A DNA stretch of 64,000 nucleotides from Spinellus fusiger. Lineage: Eukaryota; Mucoromycota; Mucoromycetes; Mucorales; Phycomycetaceae. Positions 49,806 to 60,746 of this stretch are shown here, piece after piece. Location of the stretch: assembly GCA_025094145.1 (NCBI GenBank), contig JALLLS010000005.1, positions 558,001 through 622,000 on the forward strand, read 5' to 3'. A program made the position numbers and the translations under genes. The notes below the pieces were generated by a model. It did not search any database. It was not told the origin of the DNA and saw only the letters and a list, made by a program, of their open reading frames with translations. Within the stretch, counting starts at the first letter, position 1, and the number at the start of each line of letters is the position of its first letter.

Positions 49806-50681
49806 CTAGTCTTTGTAAGGCATTGGTTGGCTGGGATCAATAAGCACTGATTTCCATAGACCTTCAATATCATAAGCCTGTCTCTTTTCAGGTGTAAAGA
49901 GATGAATGACAAAACGACCCAGATCAATCAAGATCCAACCTGATTGGCCGTCACGCCCTTCAATACGTGGGTCTGGCACATTGCTAAGAGTGGTGGGGTG
50001 CGATTGGATGGTTTTACGCACGACTTGTCCCACATGATCTGCTACACTGCTAAGGAATTTATCTCCTTTGGGACTGTCAGCAATCAGCATATAATCTGTC
50101 CAGTCACATTTGTCTCGAATGTCCAGACAGCACACATTCTCTACTTTGTTCTCTTTAAGGATATCCTCAAGTATGGCTGCTGTGAGGTGGCCAGACGCCA
50201 TAAGCTCACGGGAGACTTGCTGAATGGCCATACGGTCTTGCATATGTCCATTAAATGCTGTACGTTGCCATAATGGAACAAAATTGGGATCTTGTTCTTC
50301 CTCAAAGCCAGTGTCTACAAACCACTCAGTGTCTACTTCTCCTGCTTCAAGGCCATTCTCATCCAATACAAGAGGTTCACTAGATACACTCGAAAGGTCT
50401 TCTTCTTCTTCGGTTGTTTCTATGTAATCCTCTTCTGGGTAAAGCTCCGGGTAGTCTTTTGGATCAATTGTCTCGAGATCCTCTTCAGGATCTAGACTGG
50501 TGTGCGATGAAGTCTTTTTATTCCATACAATAGACTGTTGTGTAAAACTGCGGTAGAGTATGTGAGAGGGAGAGAAAGCGCGGGGAGCACAAAGATTACG
50601 GAAGGTATTGGAGCTGTTAGTGTGAAGAGGTGTATGAAGAGCTACACGGCTGGCTGTTACTAGGCGGGCGAATCTAAACAT
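49806..50681 (-). CDS. Mitochondrial ribosomal silencing factor RsfS (Iojap/MALSU1 family)
   Basis: Single exon of 291 residues. The N-terminus (MFRFARLVTASRVALHTPLH) is Arg-rich, hydroxylated and free of acidic residues until about residue 55, a mitochondrial presequence. An acidic linker at about residues 65-115 is followed by a helix (IQQVSRELMASGHLTAAILEDILKE). Then comes the RsfS domain: CLDIRDKCDWTDYMLIADS, a central SVADHVGQVVRKTI helix, and SGWILIDLGRFVIHLFTPEKR ahead of YDIEGLW. These are the family's signature blocks. RsfS binds uL14 on the large subunit and prevents premature subunit joining. The start at 50681 is the only Met giving a presequence. Confidence 0.93.
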   Translation of the reverse strand: MFRFARLVTASRVALHTPLHTNSSNTFRNLCAPRAFSPSHILYRSFTQQSIVWNKKTSSHTSLDPEEDLETIDPKDYPELYPEEDYIETTEEEEDLSSVSSEPLVLDENGLEAGEVDTEWFVDTGFEEEQDPNFVPLWQRTAFNGHMQDRMAIQQVSRELMASGHLTAAILEDILKENKVENVCCLDIRDKCDWTDYMLIADSPKGDKFLSSVADHVGQVVRKTIQSHPTTLSNVPDPRIEGRDGQSGWILIDLGRFVIHLFTPEKRQAYDIEGLWKSVLIDPSQPMPYKD

Positions 50682-52011
50682 ACGGAAAGGAGTGTCTTGT
50701 CTCTGTTGCTCTTTCCTTTTTTGCAGTCCTCTCTCCTCCTTAATTAACAGTCACACAACAGTCCTCCTTAGGCAAGTCACAGACTCATAGTTGTGAGAAG
50801 CTAAAGGGGAAAAGACTGTGGAATACCTCTATAAAATAAGAACCCGTCTTCTAAATACTGGTTTTATTTTATTGTCTTTATTTTATTTTTCTCTGCTTTT
50901 ACATGTCAATATCTCTTTTCAAGGGTTGTACTGTCACTATATCAATGTTTTCATTAGGTCTTTCATGAGACACCTTAATTAATAACACGAATTTGTAGCA
51001 AGATGGTTTGTCCTATTTAACCCTTTATTTATGATATAAGCGTCATAGATAGAAAGCAGGAACGACTTTCTACCCATGGAAATACAATTATTTAATATAT
51101 ATTACATGTTAAACATTAATAATATATACACGAGAAATCATTCAAGTCTTCTCTACTGAAAATAGAACCTGGAGATTATTGTGCTGGCTCTTGACAAAGG
51201 GTGAACCTCTTTTTAGAGTCTAGGTCGAAAGTGTCTCACTGCGAATATGTTTAGCTTCATAAAGGACATAGTTCAGATATAGCTTCTGTTGTACAACTGT
51301 TCTCTTGTGTTTCTTGAATCTTCTAGTCATAGGGTGGACTTGATAGGGTTAGCTAGCTGGTAGTACTTGAGATCAAGTTAAGTAGAAATCTAGTTAGTAA
51401 TAATCATGTGGATTATCTCATGGAAAAAATGTTGCTTTCTTGTGATATTCTTTTAGGGATGATAGTACAAGAGTATGACTATAGATATATATCATGGTGA
51501 TAGTATTGAGATACACCTTGGATGTATGTTAGTGAAGCATTATTGGTGCCTTCAAAAAGAGGGCATAAAATACACCCATTTCAGTCACTTTAAACAATAT
51601 GATTAAAGGCTCGAGATGTTACTTCTCTTTTCTTTCACTACCTTAGAGAGAGCAGGACACTCAATAAACAGATAGTTTATTCTTTCTATGGAGACCATAG
51701 AGTTTTGAATGGAATAGACATGAGTGTTGGCTGATGCAAGATATCTCTCTTAGGATCTATTTTGTATAATATTCTATATCATCATGAGTACAAACTCTCG
51801 GTCTGTCTATCTTTTTATAAAAGATCTCTTTACAGATTTTCAATCTAAAATTGGACAATTAAAAGAATACATTAGCCGACTAAAAGTTAAATTTGAATTC
51901 TGTTTTACAACAGAAACACCAATACCATCTGTGTGAATCATACCACAAAACCTCATAAACCTGGAATCACTTTGGTCTTTTAGTACCTTACTGGAGACAT
52001 CTCTCCATCTT
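50682..52011. other. AT-rich intergenic region before the transposon-rich tail
   Basis: No coding potential beyond chance ORFs, and no copies of the TIR families were recognised. It contains short inverted ATATAT stretches around 51090-51130. The RsfS promoter lies at its left end. Confidence 0.4.
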
Positions 52012-53714
52012 TACACACCCAAAGAAATTTCTGACTTTTAACTAGTGATACGAACTTCCTTTTAAGTAAAAATGCAGTAATCACCTTTTATGGATAGATG
52101 ATTAAGATTAAAGGTTTGCGGATATCCAAACTATTATTTCTTTTTGTAGAATACCTCACTATCAAATTGTATTATCAATAGAATATAGTGTTTATGGATA
52201 AAATTGTTTATTATAATGTTATAGCTAATGATATATTATAACTGTAGCTGATGATGTTCTAAGTGTATTCCTTCATAGCAATAGAATATATACCCTTAAA
52301 TACTTGTGCTTTATCCTTAAGAGATAGATACCATTAGATAATATACCCTAGATACCTTAGACAGTATAGAAGAAAGAAGAAGACCACCCAGAACTGACTT
52401 AAGAAAGAGTATTAACTTGTCTAATAACAATACAATGAGTGGATTGTGGATTGTAATAAACTCAAGCTCAGATGAACACACTACCTACCTTTTTATCACT
52501 AGAATAGCCTTTGGTAGTGTTCATCACTTCCTTTTATTGTTTCTCTTTGTTAATAATAGCACATTGCCTTGCTTATTTATGCTCATCTTGAAAAGTAGTT
52601 AAGTATCAAGTGAATGGTTTCTGTGAGAAATAAAATAATAATAACAAGACCAAAGAATAACAAATATTATCATATTGGTGAGATATACACTTTAGCCAGC
52701 ACTTTCCAACAATTAATCAAGTCAAAACTCACAAGTCAAACAACTCAATCGCCTTCTAATCTCAATTGAAATCTTGTTTATTGTATCCTTCTCTACCATC
52801 AGACTCAAGAAATAAGCAATCTTCATCTGCACTATCCACCAAATTAATTTCTTTTTTCTTATAATATTGATATGATTCATGATATCTTTAGCTCTTATCC
52901 CATGAATTATCAATTTCCCAAAGACTCTATTTATTATGACTGCAAAGCAACCACCCTAAAGCATTTGAAGGCTTATTATAAGCTATCAAGCATGTGTGAA
53001 GTTCTTCAAGACAGGCCTTTCAACTGATTTCCACCGAGAAGAACATTTATACCATCCTATATGACAATAGATACGCGTATATCGAACACCCATATATTGA
53101 AAAAGAAAAACTGGCAGTTAGTATCGGCAAGTGTGTGTTGATTGACCCTGGTCGTCACGACATACTTTATTGTATGCATGAAGATAGTACTGTAGAAAAC
53201 AAGAGAACATATCGATACACGTGCAATCAAGGTGCTATTGAAACCAGGTCGAGAAATTTCAGGAAACTCCATGATAACTTGAAGCCTGATGCAATGAAAG
53301 AAGCCGAGTTATTTCTGTCAGGTCATATATCTTCAACAGTTAATTGTGAGAAGCTTGTAGGATACCTCGAGGAAAGAGTCATAGTTACCTCCAGTATTGA
53401 ATAATTATTATTCAAATAAAGGTACTCCTTCTGTAGAAAACCAGAATGTCAATAGCTTAATCTCATTTCTTAGAATAAAGCCTTTGATCTTTATTAATCA
53501 ATAACAATCAAACAAACATCTAGCTAGTAGTAGCCAACTCACCAAAACATCAAAAAAGAATCCAGTGTAGCTATTGCTAGAATCTGCAGACAGAGTTTGA
53601 GATGGCTCATTTAGACAGCAAAAACACTTTTTAAACACATTAGCCAATCATATAAACATTATAATTTTATTCTCAGTGTATTTACTTTTATATCTCAAAA
53701 ATCTTTAAGTGTGA
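52012..53714 (+). mobile_element. TIR DNA transposon carrying Fanzor relic B
   Basis: Left end TACACACCCAAAGAAATTTCTG, right end CTCAAAAATCTTTAAGTGTGA, both matching the 25216-27360 element. It is collinear with that copy for about 650 bp (the ATAGCAATAGAATATATACCC and AGTATTAACTTGTCTAATAAC blocks are almost identical) but lacks the nested Tc1, showing the empty site. It carries the best-preserved Fanzor segment in the window. About 1.7 kb. Confidence 0.78.
52937..53560 (+). pseudogene. Fanzor (eukaryotic TnpB-like nuclease) relic B
   Basis: Reading frames joined across breaks give, in order, HLKAYYKLSSMCEVLQ, a stop, then FPPRRTFIPSYMTIDTR, ENEC-free linker HPYIEKEKLAVSIG, CVLIDPGRHDILYCMHEDST, RYTCNQGAIETRSRNF, SGHISSTVNCEKLVGYLEE and a stop at 53404. 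LIDPGR (Asp codon 53144-53146) fits the RuvC-I catalytic Asp of Fanzor/TnpB nucleases. The upstream basic FPPRRTFIP segment is of the type found before RuvC-I in this group. Degraded sequence continues to about 53560. The zinc finger and RuvC-III are not present. Disabled by a stop and at least one frameshift. Confidence 0.65.
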
Positions 53715-56426
53715 AGTAGAAGCTTTGATTTCTTTATCACTGTGGCCACTCTTTTTCATATCCTCATTTTATTCTTTCTTTCTTTTTTGCTATGAGTTTA
53801 TGAACAAAAATTCTAAGTCTGTTTCAAACTTTTAACTCTATAGTATTAAGATACTCAGTATTTATCTTTACACACTCATCATCTACCATTTGTTATGTAC
53901 ACGCAAGCTGTAGTGGTATGTCATTGGTGAGTTTCCATTTGACACCAGGCTATTCAATGCTCGTAGATATTTAGGCCTCCATTTGGGTCCAGAAACAGTA
54001 CATTTAGCTGTGGCTGATATTAGTCTGTTCATCCACTGTACAATGCTAGAAAAGAATGTGAAAAGAATAAAGAAAAGAGAACAATATTATTTTCAGATAA
54101 ACAATAATCAAATGTAATGTGTCAGATCATTGCCCTTCTATGCTAGTTTACTTGTATATATTTTTGTTTATTTATTTTAAAAAATAAATAAAATACTATA
54201 GATGTATTAGACCTGGCCCTCTTTAGATATGACAATATTAGCTGATATTGATTAATTGATTGAGTTTTTTTTATATAAGTTGTAACATAAAATTAGACAA
54301 GTAGAGTCTTTTTATACAACTACAATTATATTACAGTAGACTATATTAATTATAAGTCTGTATCTGAAGATTATCCTGAAGATTATATAGGTTCAGATGA
54401 CAGAATGGATGATGAATATTCAACCTTTCAATACACTGAAATTAGCAAATTGAGTGACATTGACACGATAGCAGCTCTCAAGTGTAGAATGAAAGACACT
54501 GTTAAGACAATCACTACTAAAGACTATAAGGGTCTCTATTAATGATAACAGAGTAAAAATAAACAAGCATGGACCTGAAAAAAATTCGCGTATATACTGA
54601 GTTAAATTAAGGAGAGAATGTCTGTGCCAAAAGCTGTTAATTAGTACTTGATCCCAGGAAGAAGTATGTCTTATTCAACCAGTTTAACTTATAAGCGAGC
54701 ACCATTCTTTTAAGATGTAGTTTAAAAGGCTCCAACAGAAGAACACTTCAAAAACTCTTCTATGAACACACACTGTTTCTTATACATTACTTTGATGACC
54801 GTTCCTCTACTATCCTTAGCTTAGCAATAAAAAAACTAGCCACTGAATTTAATAGCCTAATATCTTTATTTCTTGCTTTATATGTCCTTGATAGACATAG
54901 AAAAATACGGATTTTTCTTTAATTGTTATGGATAATTTCATAATATATCATTCGGGTTTTGCTGTGGATTGCTTATAGGCTAAATTAAACATTCTAAGAA
55001 GTTGTAGGGGATATACGCCCATATAAAAAACTGGGTCTAAAATAAAAGTCGATATATATCTTTTTATATTACTCTGATATCATTGAGTGTTGGACAAAAA
55101 AGGTGAAAGGTCCAAACTAACTTTTTGTCGTCTATAAGAGATTCTAATCATCTAATTTTAAGTTAAAATCTTGTATATTAAAAAAAAGCTTAAATAATTC
55201 ATCATCTCAGTGGGTTCTACAAGTATGAGCACTTTTTACATTCTATAAACACTAAGACCCATCTGATCTGAATTTATTATGTGTTCAAATAAATCTACCT
55301 TAATCATGTTCAACTCTTCTAATACTATTAAAGCTTTGGACTTTATCCTGCATCACTTTATAGTGTTCACTTGTATTTGTGTCTAAATTTAAAGCTAATT
55401 CATTACATGAGAAAGAAGAAAGAAAAAAGAGATGAAAATGCCTACTTTTCTTTCTCTTTATTCTAATTCTATATAAATATAAACCTTTTTATTGCTTTGT
55501 TAACTATCTCTTAATACAAAAGGCAATAATATTAACAATCCATACAAAGTACCAGATCTCTACAGATCATCTCATTTACTGAGTTGTATACTATGAGCTG
55601 ATATCTTAGCAATCTACCTTTTTAAGAAAGTCTTGGCTTTAACCTGAAATAACTCTACTTATGAAAATTTTGTCTTACTATTTTATTTTAGTCAAATAGC
55701 GGACTTTTCTTTAGATATTTGTCTTGTTCTTGAGCTTAAAAAATACCCCACATGATGAGTATTAGTGGCTTGACTTTGTTTTTGTGTTGGCTTTACAGTA
55801 AAAAAAAATACTGGATTGTTGATTATGGGGTGATGATTAATTGATCCTTATTTTTATATGAAATAGTTTAATTTACTAAGATGAATTATAAGATTATGTA
55901 TATCTATAGTCTATATGTTTTATATGTAAAATTATACAAATATGTATTGTTTATAAATTTTATTCAATAAGATATGTTCAGTAAATCAATTAACAGTAGG
56001 AAGTACTGTATTCACTTTTTTTATAGTAGGCCAAAGCCTCATATTTTATTTGCCTATGCATTGTATGTATTTTTTTTTACTATTTTCCCTTCTTCTTCTA
56101 CTGCTAAACAGTCATTTTAGGGGACATTATTCTAGACAATAAAGAAATAGTTGATTTATCTTTTTTCCCCAATATATATTATCAAAGTAGATTCCACAGC
56201 GCAAGTATACCTCTATCTGTCAATGACACTTGAATAAAGAAGTATATTAAATCTAGGAAAAATAGGGTAAGAGGAATGATTTTAATCACCTGTTTGAGTT
56301 TAAATAATGATCTCAAGACCACGTTTCTATTACTTATGGCCGATTATTAAAGTATAAGAGTAGCAAATAGTAGAAGCCATACATGAACCCTGGAAGATCC
56401 AGTAATACGCTCAAAGACTAAAAGAT
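53715..56426. other. Degenerate region with one acidic ORF remnant
   Basis: Mostly AT-rich decayed DNA. A 65-codon open stretch at about 54345-54542 encodes an acidic, non-random peptide (SEDYPEDYIGSDDRMDDEY, then TFQYTEISKLSDIDTIAALK). It ends in a stop and has no start-proximal or downstream partner. It could be the N-terminal part of a transposon protein, but I cannot assign it. No gene otherwise. Confidence 0.35.
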
Positions 56427-57955
56427 TACACTAAAGATTTTTGGGACATATAAAGAAATATCCTGAGAATAAAATTGAAATATTATTATGATTGGCTAAT
56501 GTGTTTGAAGAGGATTTTTTGCTGTCTAAATAAGCTATTTCAAACCCTACCTGCCTGTTTTAGCAATGGCTATTGATTTTGTAATCCACAAGACACTCAT
56601 TGCATTGTTATTAGGCAAGTAAAGACTCTTCTCAAGTTAGTCTTAGGTGGTCTTCAACAAGGTCAACAGTGTCTAGAGTATGCTCCTGAGAATATTTATC
56701 TATCTATTAAGGATAAAGCACAAGGATTTTAGGGTGTGGATTCTATTTCTATGAAACAATACACTTAGGCAGTAGCTATAGTCATAATATAGTATTATCT
56801 ATACTATTACAATAAACAATTTTATTCATCATGTCGTGATATTACTTTCCTTTTATGGATAGCGGCATCTCTAGTGGAAAAGCCAGCTAAAAGAAGAAAG
56901 AAATGAAGGGACACATTCTATTACATTTCAATAATATCATAGTTGGAAGTATTAGCATATAGAATATAGTATAGAAGAAGTATTTAATTGAATTAATAAA
57001 GACCAGAGTTCTACTACACGTTTGACTGTCCGGATTTCCTTTGATACCTAAGATCAAAGACGACAATCAACAATATATTCCATTGATAATACAATTTGAT
57101 AGAGTTATCCACAAAAGGAAACAAGTATTTGGATATCCGCAGACCTTTTGTGGATAACTCAATATCAAATTGTATTATCAGTAAAATATATTGTTTATTG
57201 TAATAATATAGCTAATAATACTGTAGCTAATAATATACTATTACTATAGCTACTGCTGTTCTAGGTGTATTCCTTCATAGCAATAGAATTTACACCTTAA
57301 AAGCCTTGTGCTTTATCCTTGGGAGATAGATAACTATGCTCAGGAGTATACCCTAGACACCCTAGACACCTTAGACAGTATAGAAGGAAGAAGACCACCT
57401 TGGACTGGCTTGAGAAAGAGTCTTTACTTATCTAATAACAGAAGAGTGTATTAGTAATAATTCAATCAAGAGAGATAATATGCTTACCTTGTACTTAATA
57501 CTTGTCTTGAGAATAATAAGCCAATATCATCTATTAGAAGAAGAGTCAGTGCTATGTTTTGTGGAATACAATGAACTCAAGCCCAGATGAAGACACTGAT
57601 TACCTTTTTATCACTAGAATAGTCCTTGGTAGTGTCTATCACCTCCTTCTATTGTTTCTCTTTGTTAATAATGGCACATTACCTTGCTCAGTTATGCTCA
57701 TCTTGACGAGTACTTGAGTGTTATACTGTAGGCTTATAGTTAACACATGTTAAACATTAAATGCAGTGATTGAGTTGCAATGTCAGGTTTACTTCTTCCT
57801 TTTATCCATCTTTATAGTGTTTAATTGCACAGTCCATAGTCAATGCTAAGACAGATAGACAGTGAGAAGGTTATTTTCAAACACATTAGCCAACAAAACA
57901 AATAATATGACTTTATTGTTCATGTATTTCCTTTTATATCCCAAAAATATTCTGT
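56427..57955. mobile_element. Head-to-head (fold-back) pair of TACACACC-family elements
   Basis: The left arm (56427-57084) is minus-oriented, the right arm (57180-57955) plus-oriented. Both share the CATTAGCC...TATATCCC terminal block at the outer ends and the CCTTGTGCTTTATCC block inside. The centre is a near-perfect inverted repeat: 57085-57118 against 57144-57179, separated by a 25-bp spacer. Each half has lost its TACACACC 5' end. The left arm contains an LTR-like insertion at 56832-57065. Confidence 0.75.
56832..57065 (-). repeat. LTR-like insertion with 4-bp target duplication ATCA
   Basis: Starts TGTCGTGATATTAC and ends AAGACGACA, flanked by ATCA on both sides (56828-56831 and 57066-57069). 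The uninterrupted sequence TTATTCATCAACAATATATT is present, inverted, at about 63444-63465, confirming a clean insertion. TG...CA ends and a 4-bp duplication fit a solo LTR; no internal retrotransposon sequence is present. Confidence 0.75.
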
Positions 57956-57971
57956 TGCTATGAGACAAGAG

Positions 57972-59813
57972 ACACACAGGACCTCTTAAGGCTGGTTACT
58001 AATACAGAGATTGACAGAAAAGAGAAGGGTATGGGCTGACAGAAGGCAAACTAATAGTTGTAATAATAATAGTACCCTATAGGAATACAGAAAGAAAACA
58101 AGTCGAGAACAAGAAACAGTCAGCTGTCCAAGTCTTTAAAGCTTATCTTGTTTATACTCTAGGAAGCTGTTTGGATTAAGGTCTATTTTATTAAAGATAT
58201 AGACAATTACACTTTTTATATTAGTTTGGCATTTCTTCTTTGACTATGAATTTGAATATGAATTTGAATATTTTGCTATTCTCAAGCAATAGATATGGTC
58301 TTCATAGAATATCCAAGCAGACTGGGAAGGGTAACTGTCCTATCCTACAGTGTGTATAATCTTGGTCCTGTATTTCAAGTCTATAGAATTTAATAAGGTG
58401 ATTTTGTTGTAAAAAAAAAAAGGGTTTCTCTCTTCCCTGAAACATACATAGGACAAGAAAAAGGAATCCATCTATGAATTTACTGAAATATTATTGTTGT
58501 ATAACTTGGATCCTTATAGCTTAAAGATAAATATATATATAAGTAGCCTCAAAATCCATACTATATAACTTTGTAAAATATATCCTTTATTCTGTAATAA
58601 AGAGTACTAAGGTTATCAACAGGACCACTAGAGAGATAAATATATAGATATTTGGTCTCTAGAAGGAACAAAGAAATAGAGTATTGGATACAAAGGCTAG
58701 TCTAGGGAAATCAAAGAGGGTACATGAACAGGGACACAACACACGATTTGATCACAACAGGTAGCTAGGCAACTGTTCTTTAAGCAATTCTTTTCTTTCT
58801 AGAATGTTGTTGTAGTCTGCATTACTTTGGTAGTTCTGATTAAGCAAATGACTTGTGAAATTTTGTTTTGTTCTCTTCTGCTCGAATATTAATACCTGCT
58901 AATTACACTGTCTGTTGCTCTTCATAACTTCTACCCTCTTTAACTTATTTGCCTTTGTCTGGCATATAAACCATCAGTTGTGATCTGGTGAGTGTCTGTG
59001 TATGTTTATTATGTCTTACATGTTGTTCAGCTTCTATTGTATATTTTCTTACTATAGTAAACCCAGTGAATCCATTACAAAGGCAAGAAGGTGCCAGTGC
59101 AAGGGTAATACGACATACATATAGAGTGCATTAATACATCCCGAACTAACTATTTTTACTATTATTTTATTATTGAAAAGGGGTTTTGGCACCTAAAAAG
59201 ATTAGAGTATGATCCTACCAAGCTACCTGTAATTGCTTATGGCACAGGAATGAAAGGAAAGGATGCTGTCAAGTTCAAAGGACATCGTGTTGGTTTGACA
59301 AGAATATTATATCAATCACTGAAAGAGACAAAAAGATGGTGATCTTCTTCTGGTTGATGTCGATGAGTTCTTTACATCGAGGGTAAGCATGATTGACCTC
59401 TCACTCAATATGAAAAGCTCTTTTAACAGTTACTCTGTTTTGTTTTCTTTTTTGTTCTCAAGATCTGCCATACTTGCAACACAAATATCTTCACTGAGTT
59501 ATTAGTGAATTTCAACAATATCCGCGCTTGCCAAAGTTGCGGAATTGTTTAGAACAGAGATGTGAATGCATCAAAGGGTATCAATACAGTCACATAAGAA
59601 TAGATATTCTTATTCGTATTCATATTATATATCACCACATTGAAAGTGGCTTCCTATGTGATTCAGATATCTACAGGTAAATCTACATAATCTTTATTTA
59701 AGAACTAACATGAATATATTTCACTTTTTTTGCTCCTTTTCAAATCCATGTCATTTCTAAACAATTGTATTTCGACTATTTCTTTTTATATCCTAAAGAC
59801 CTTCTGGTGTGTA
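57972..59813 (+). mobile_element. Probable TIR element carrying Fanzor relic C
   Basis: The right end, TATATCCTAAAGACCTTCTGGTGTGTA at 59787-59813, matches the family terminus. A weak left end (GACACACAGGACCTC, then GGTTACTAATA, which resembles the block next to the window's first element) lies at about 57972. Between them the only recognisable coding is Fanzor relic C. The left border is tentative. Confidence 0.45.
59163..59605 (+). pseudogene. Fanzor (eukaryotic TnpB-like nuclease) relic C, with zinc finger and RuvC-III
   Basis: Frames joined across one shift read LPVIAYGTGMKGKDAVKFKG, HRVGLTRILYQSLKE, then LLLVDVDEFFTSR (RuvC-II Glu codon 59365-59367). After an intact 80-nt GT-AG intron (59383-59462, phase 0) come ICHTC and RACQSCGIV, then a stop (TAG 59550-59552) where Trp would be expected, followed by NRDVNASKGI. 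The two CxxC pairs plus NRDxNA form the zinc finger and RuvC-III catalytic Asp (59559-59561) that define TnpB/Fanzor nucleases. It is a different subtype from relics A and B. Disabled by a frameshift near 59335 and the TAG. Confidence 0.75.
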
Positions 59814-59950
59814 ATAAATGAGTATATAGTTAGTCTAACTGAATCGCCTCTCAAACTGCCTACTTTCTAATGATATTCCGTACTTCTATTATAAAGTACG
59901 TAGAACATAATAAAGAAGATAGTGAAAAGCAAACATAGAAAGGTAAAATA

Positions 59951-60559
59951 TGAAAATTTATGTCTGGAAGGATGATGGATCTCTCGCCTTTGTAAGTTGT
60001 ACATCGCGGCCGTGTATCGTTGTTCCCTCACTGCACAGGTATCTCATTTTTGCGGAAACTATTCGGGAGGCATTATCTTTGCATATGTCTGGGAGTAGAC
60101 CTTCGGCTTAAATGAGGGAATGCCTCAACTTCCTGACTTTTTTTTTTAGCGTCATTGACCAATACTTTTCGTCGATGTACCACAACTACTCTAACATTCT
60201 TGGTAATGAATATACTCTTGTATGAAATACATTTAACTATTTATTCTTTTCTATTTAGACCTTAACAGAGAATGATAATCAGGAACTTTGAAATCATCAA
60301 GCTTATGACTGATATTGCCAAAGAAGACAATTTAGTCTTCCTTTTCTCCTCGCTGACTCCTGACATATGCTACAGAGACGATTCACCACACTCCTCTCAA
60401 TCCAGTTCAAGCTCGTCATAGTCTTCTCAAGAATGGTCGACCCAGGAAAGAAAAGCAAGAATAATGCAGAAGATTGATGATGCCACTGCTACCTTTGATG
60501 ATAGCGGTGAATATTTGGATTACTCCTGGGAGGACATCTTTTTTTCTCCAAATAATTAA
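59951..60559 (+). pseudogene. Degenerate multi-exon gene of unknown function between Fanzor C and the DDE element
   Basis: A plausible exon runs from ATG at 59951 (MKIYVWKDDGSLAF), across an intron with GTAAGT...CACAG, to VSHFCGNYSGGIIFAYVW. Across a second GT-AG intron it continues to VIDQYFSSMYHNYSNIL, and then through a third, out-of-phase junction to FEIIKLMTDIAKEDNL. After a serine run broken by a stop (SSSSSS then TAG at about 60419) it ends STQERKARIMQKIDDA and YLDYSWEDIFF before TAA. I do not recognise the family. Splice signals are consistent, but one phase error and one stop suggest recent decay. Confidence 0.4.
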
Positions 60560-60746
60560 ACCTCTAAAAAATATCATAGCTTTTTATTGTATACCACCTT
60601 CACCCACAAATAAATGAATAAGCTGTCATTTTTATGCAACTTATAAGATATGCACGAAACTGCTCCCCTAGGGCATCTTCAGAATTTTTATCGATATTCC
60701 ATTAAGAGATTTGAAGACTACAAAAACAAACATCCAATCTGATAAA

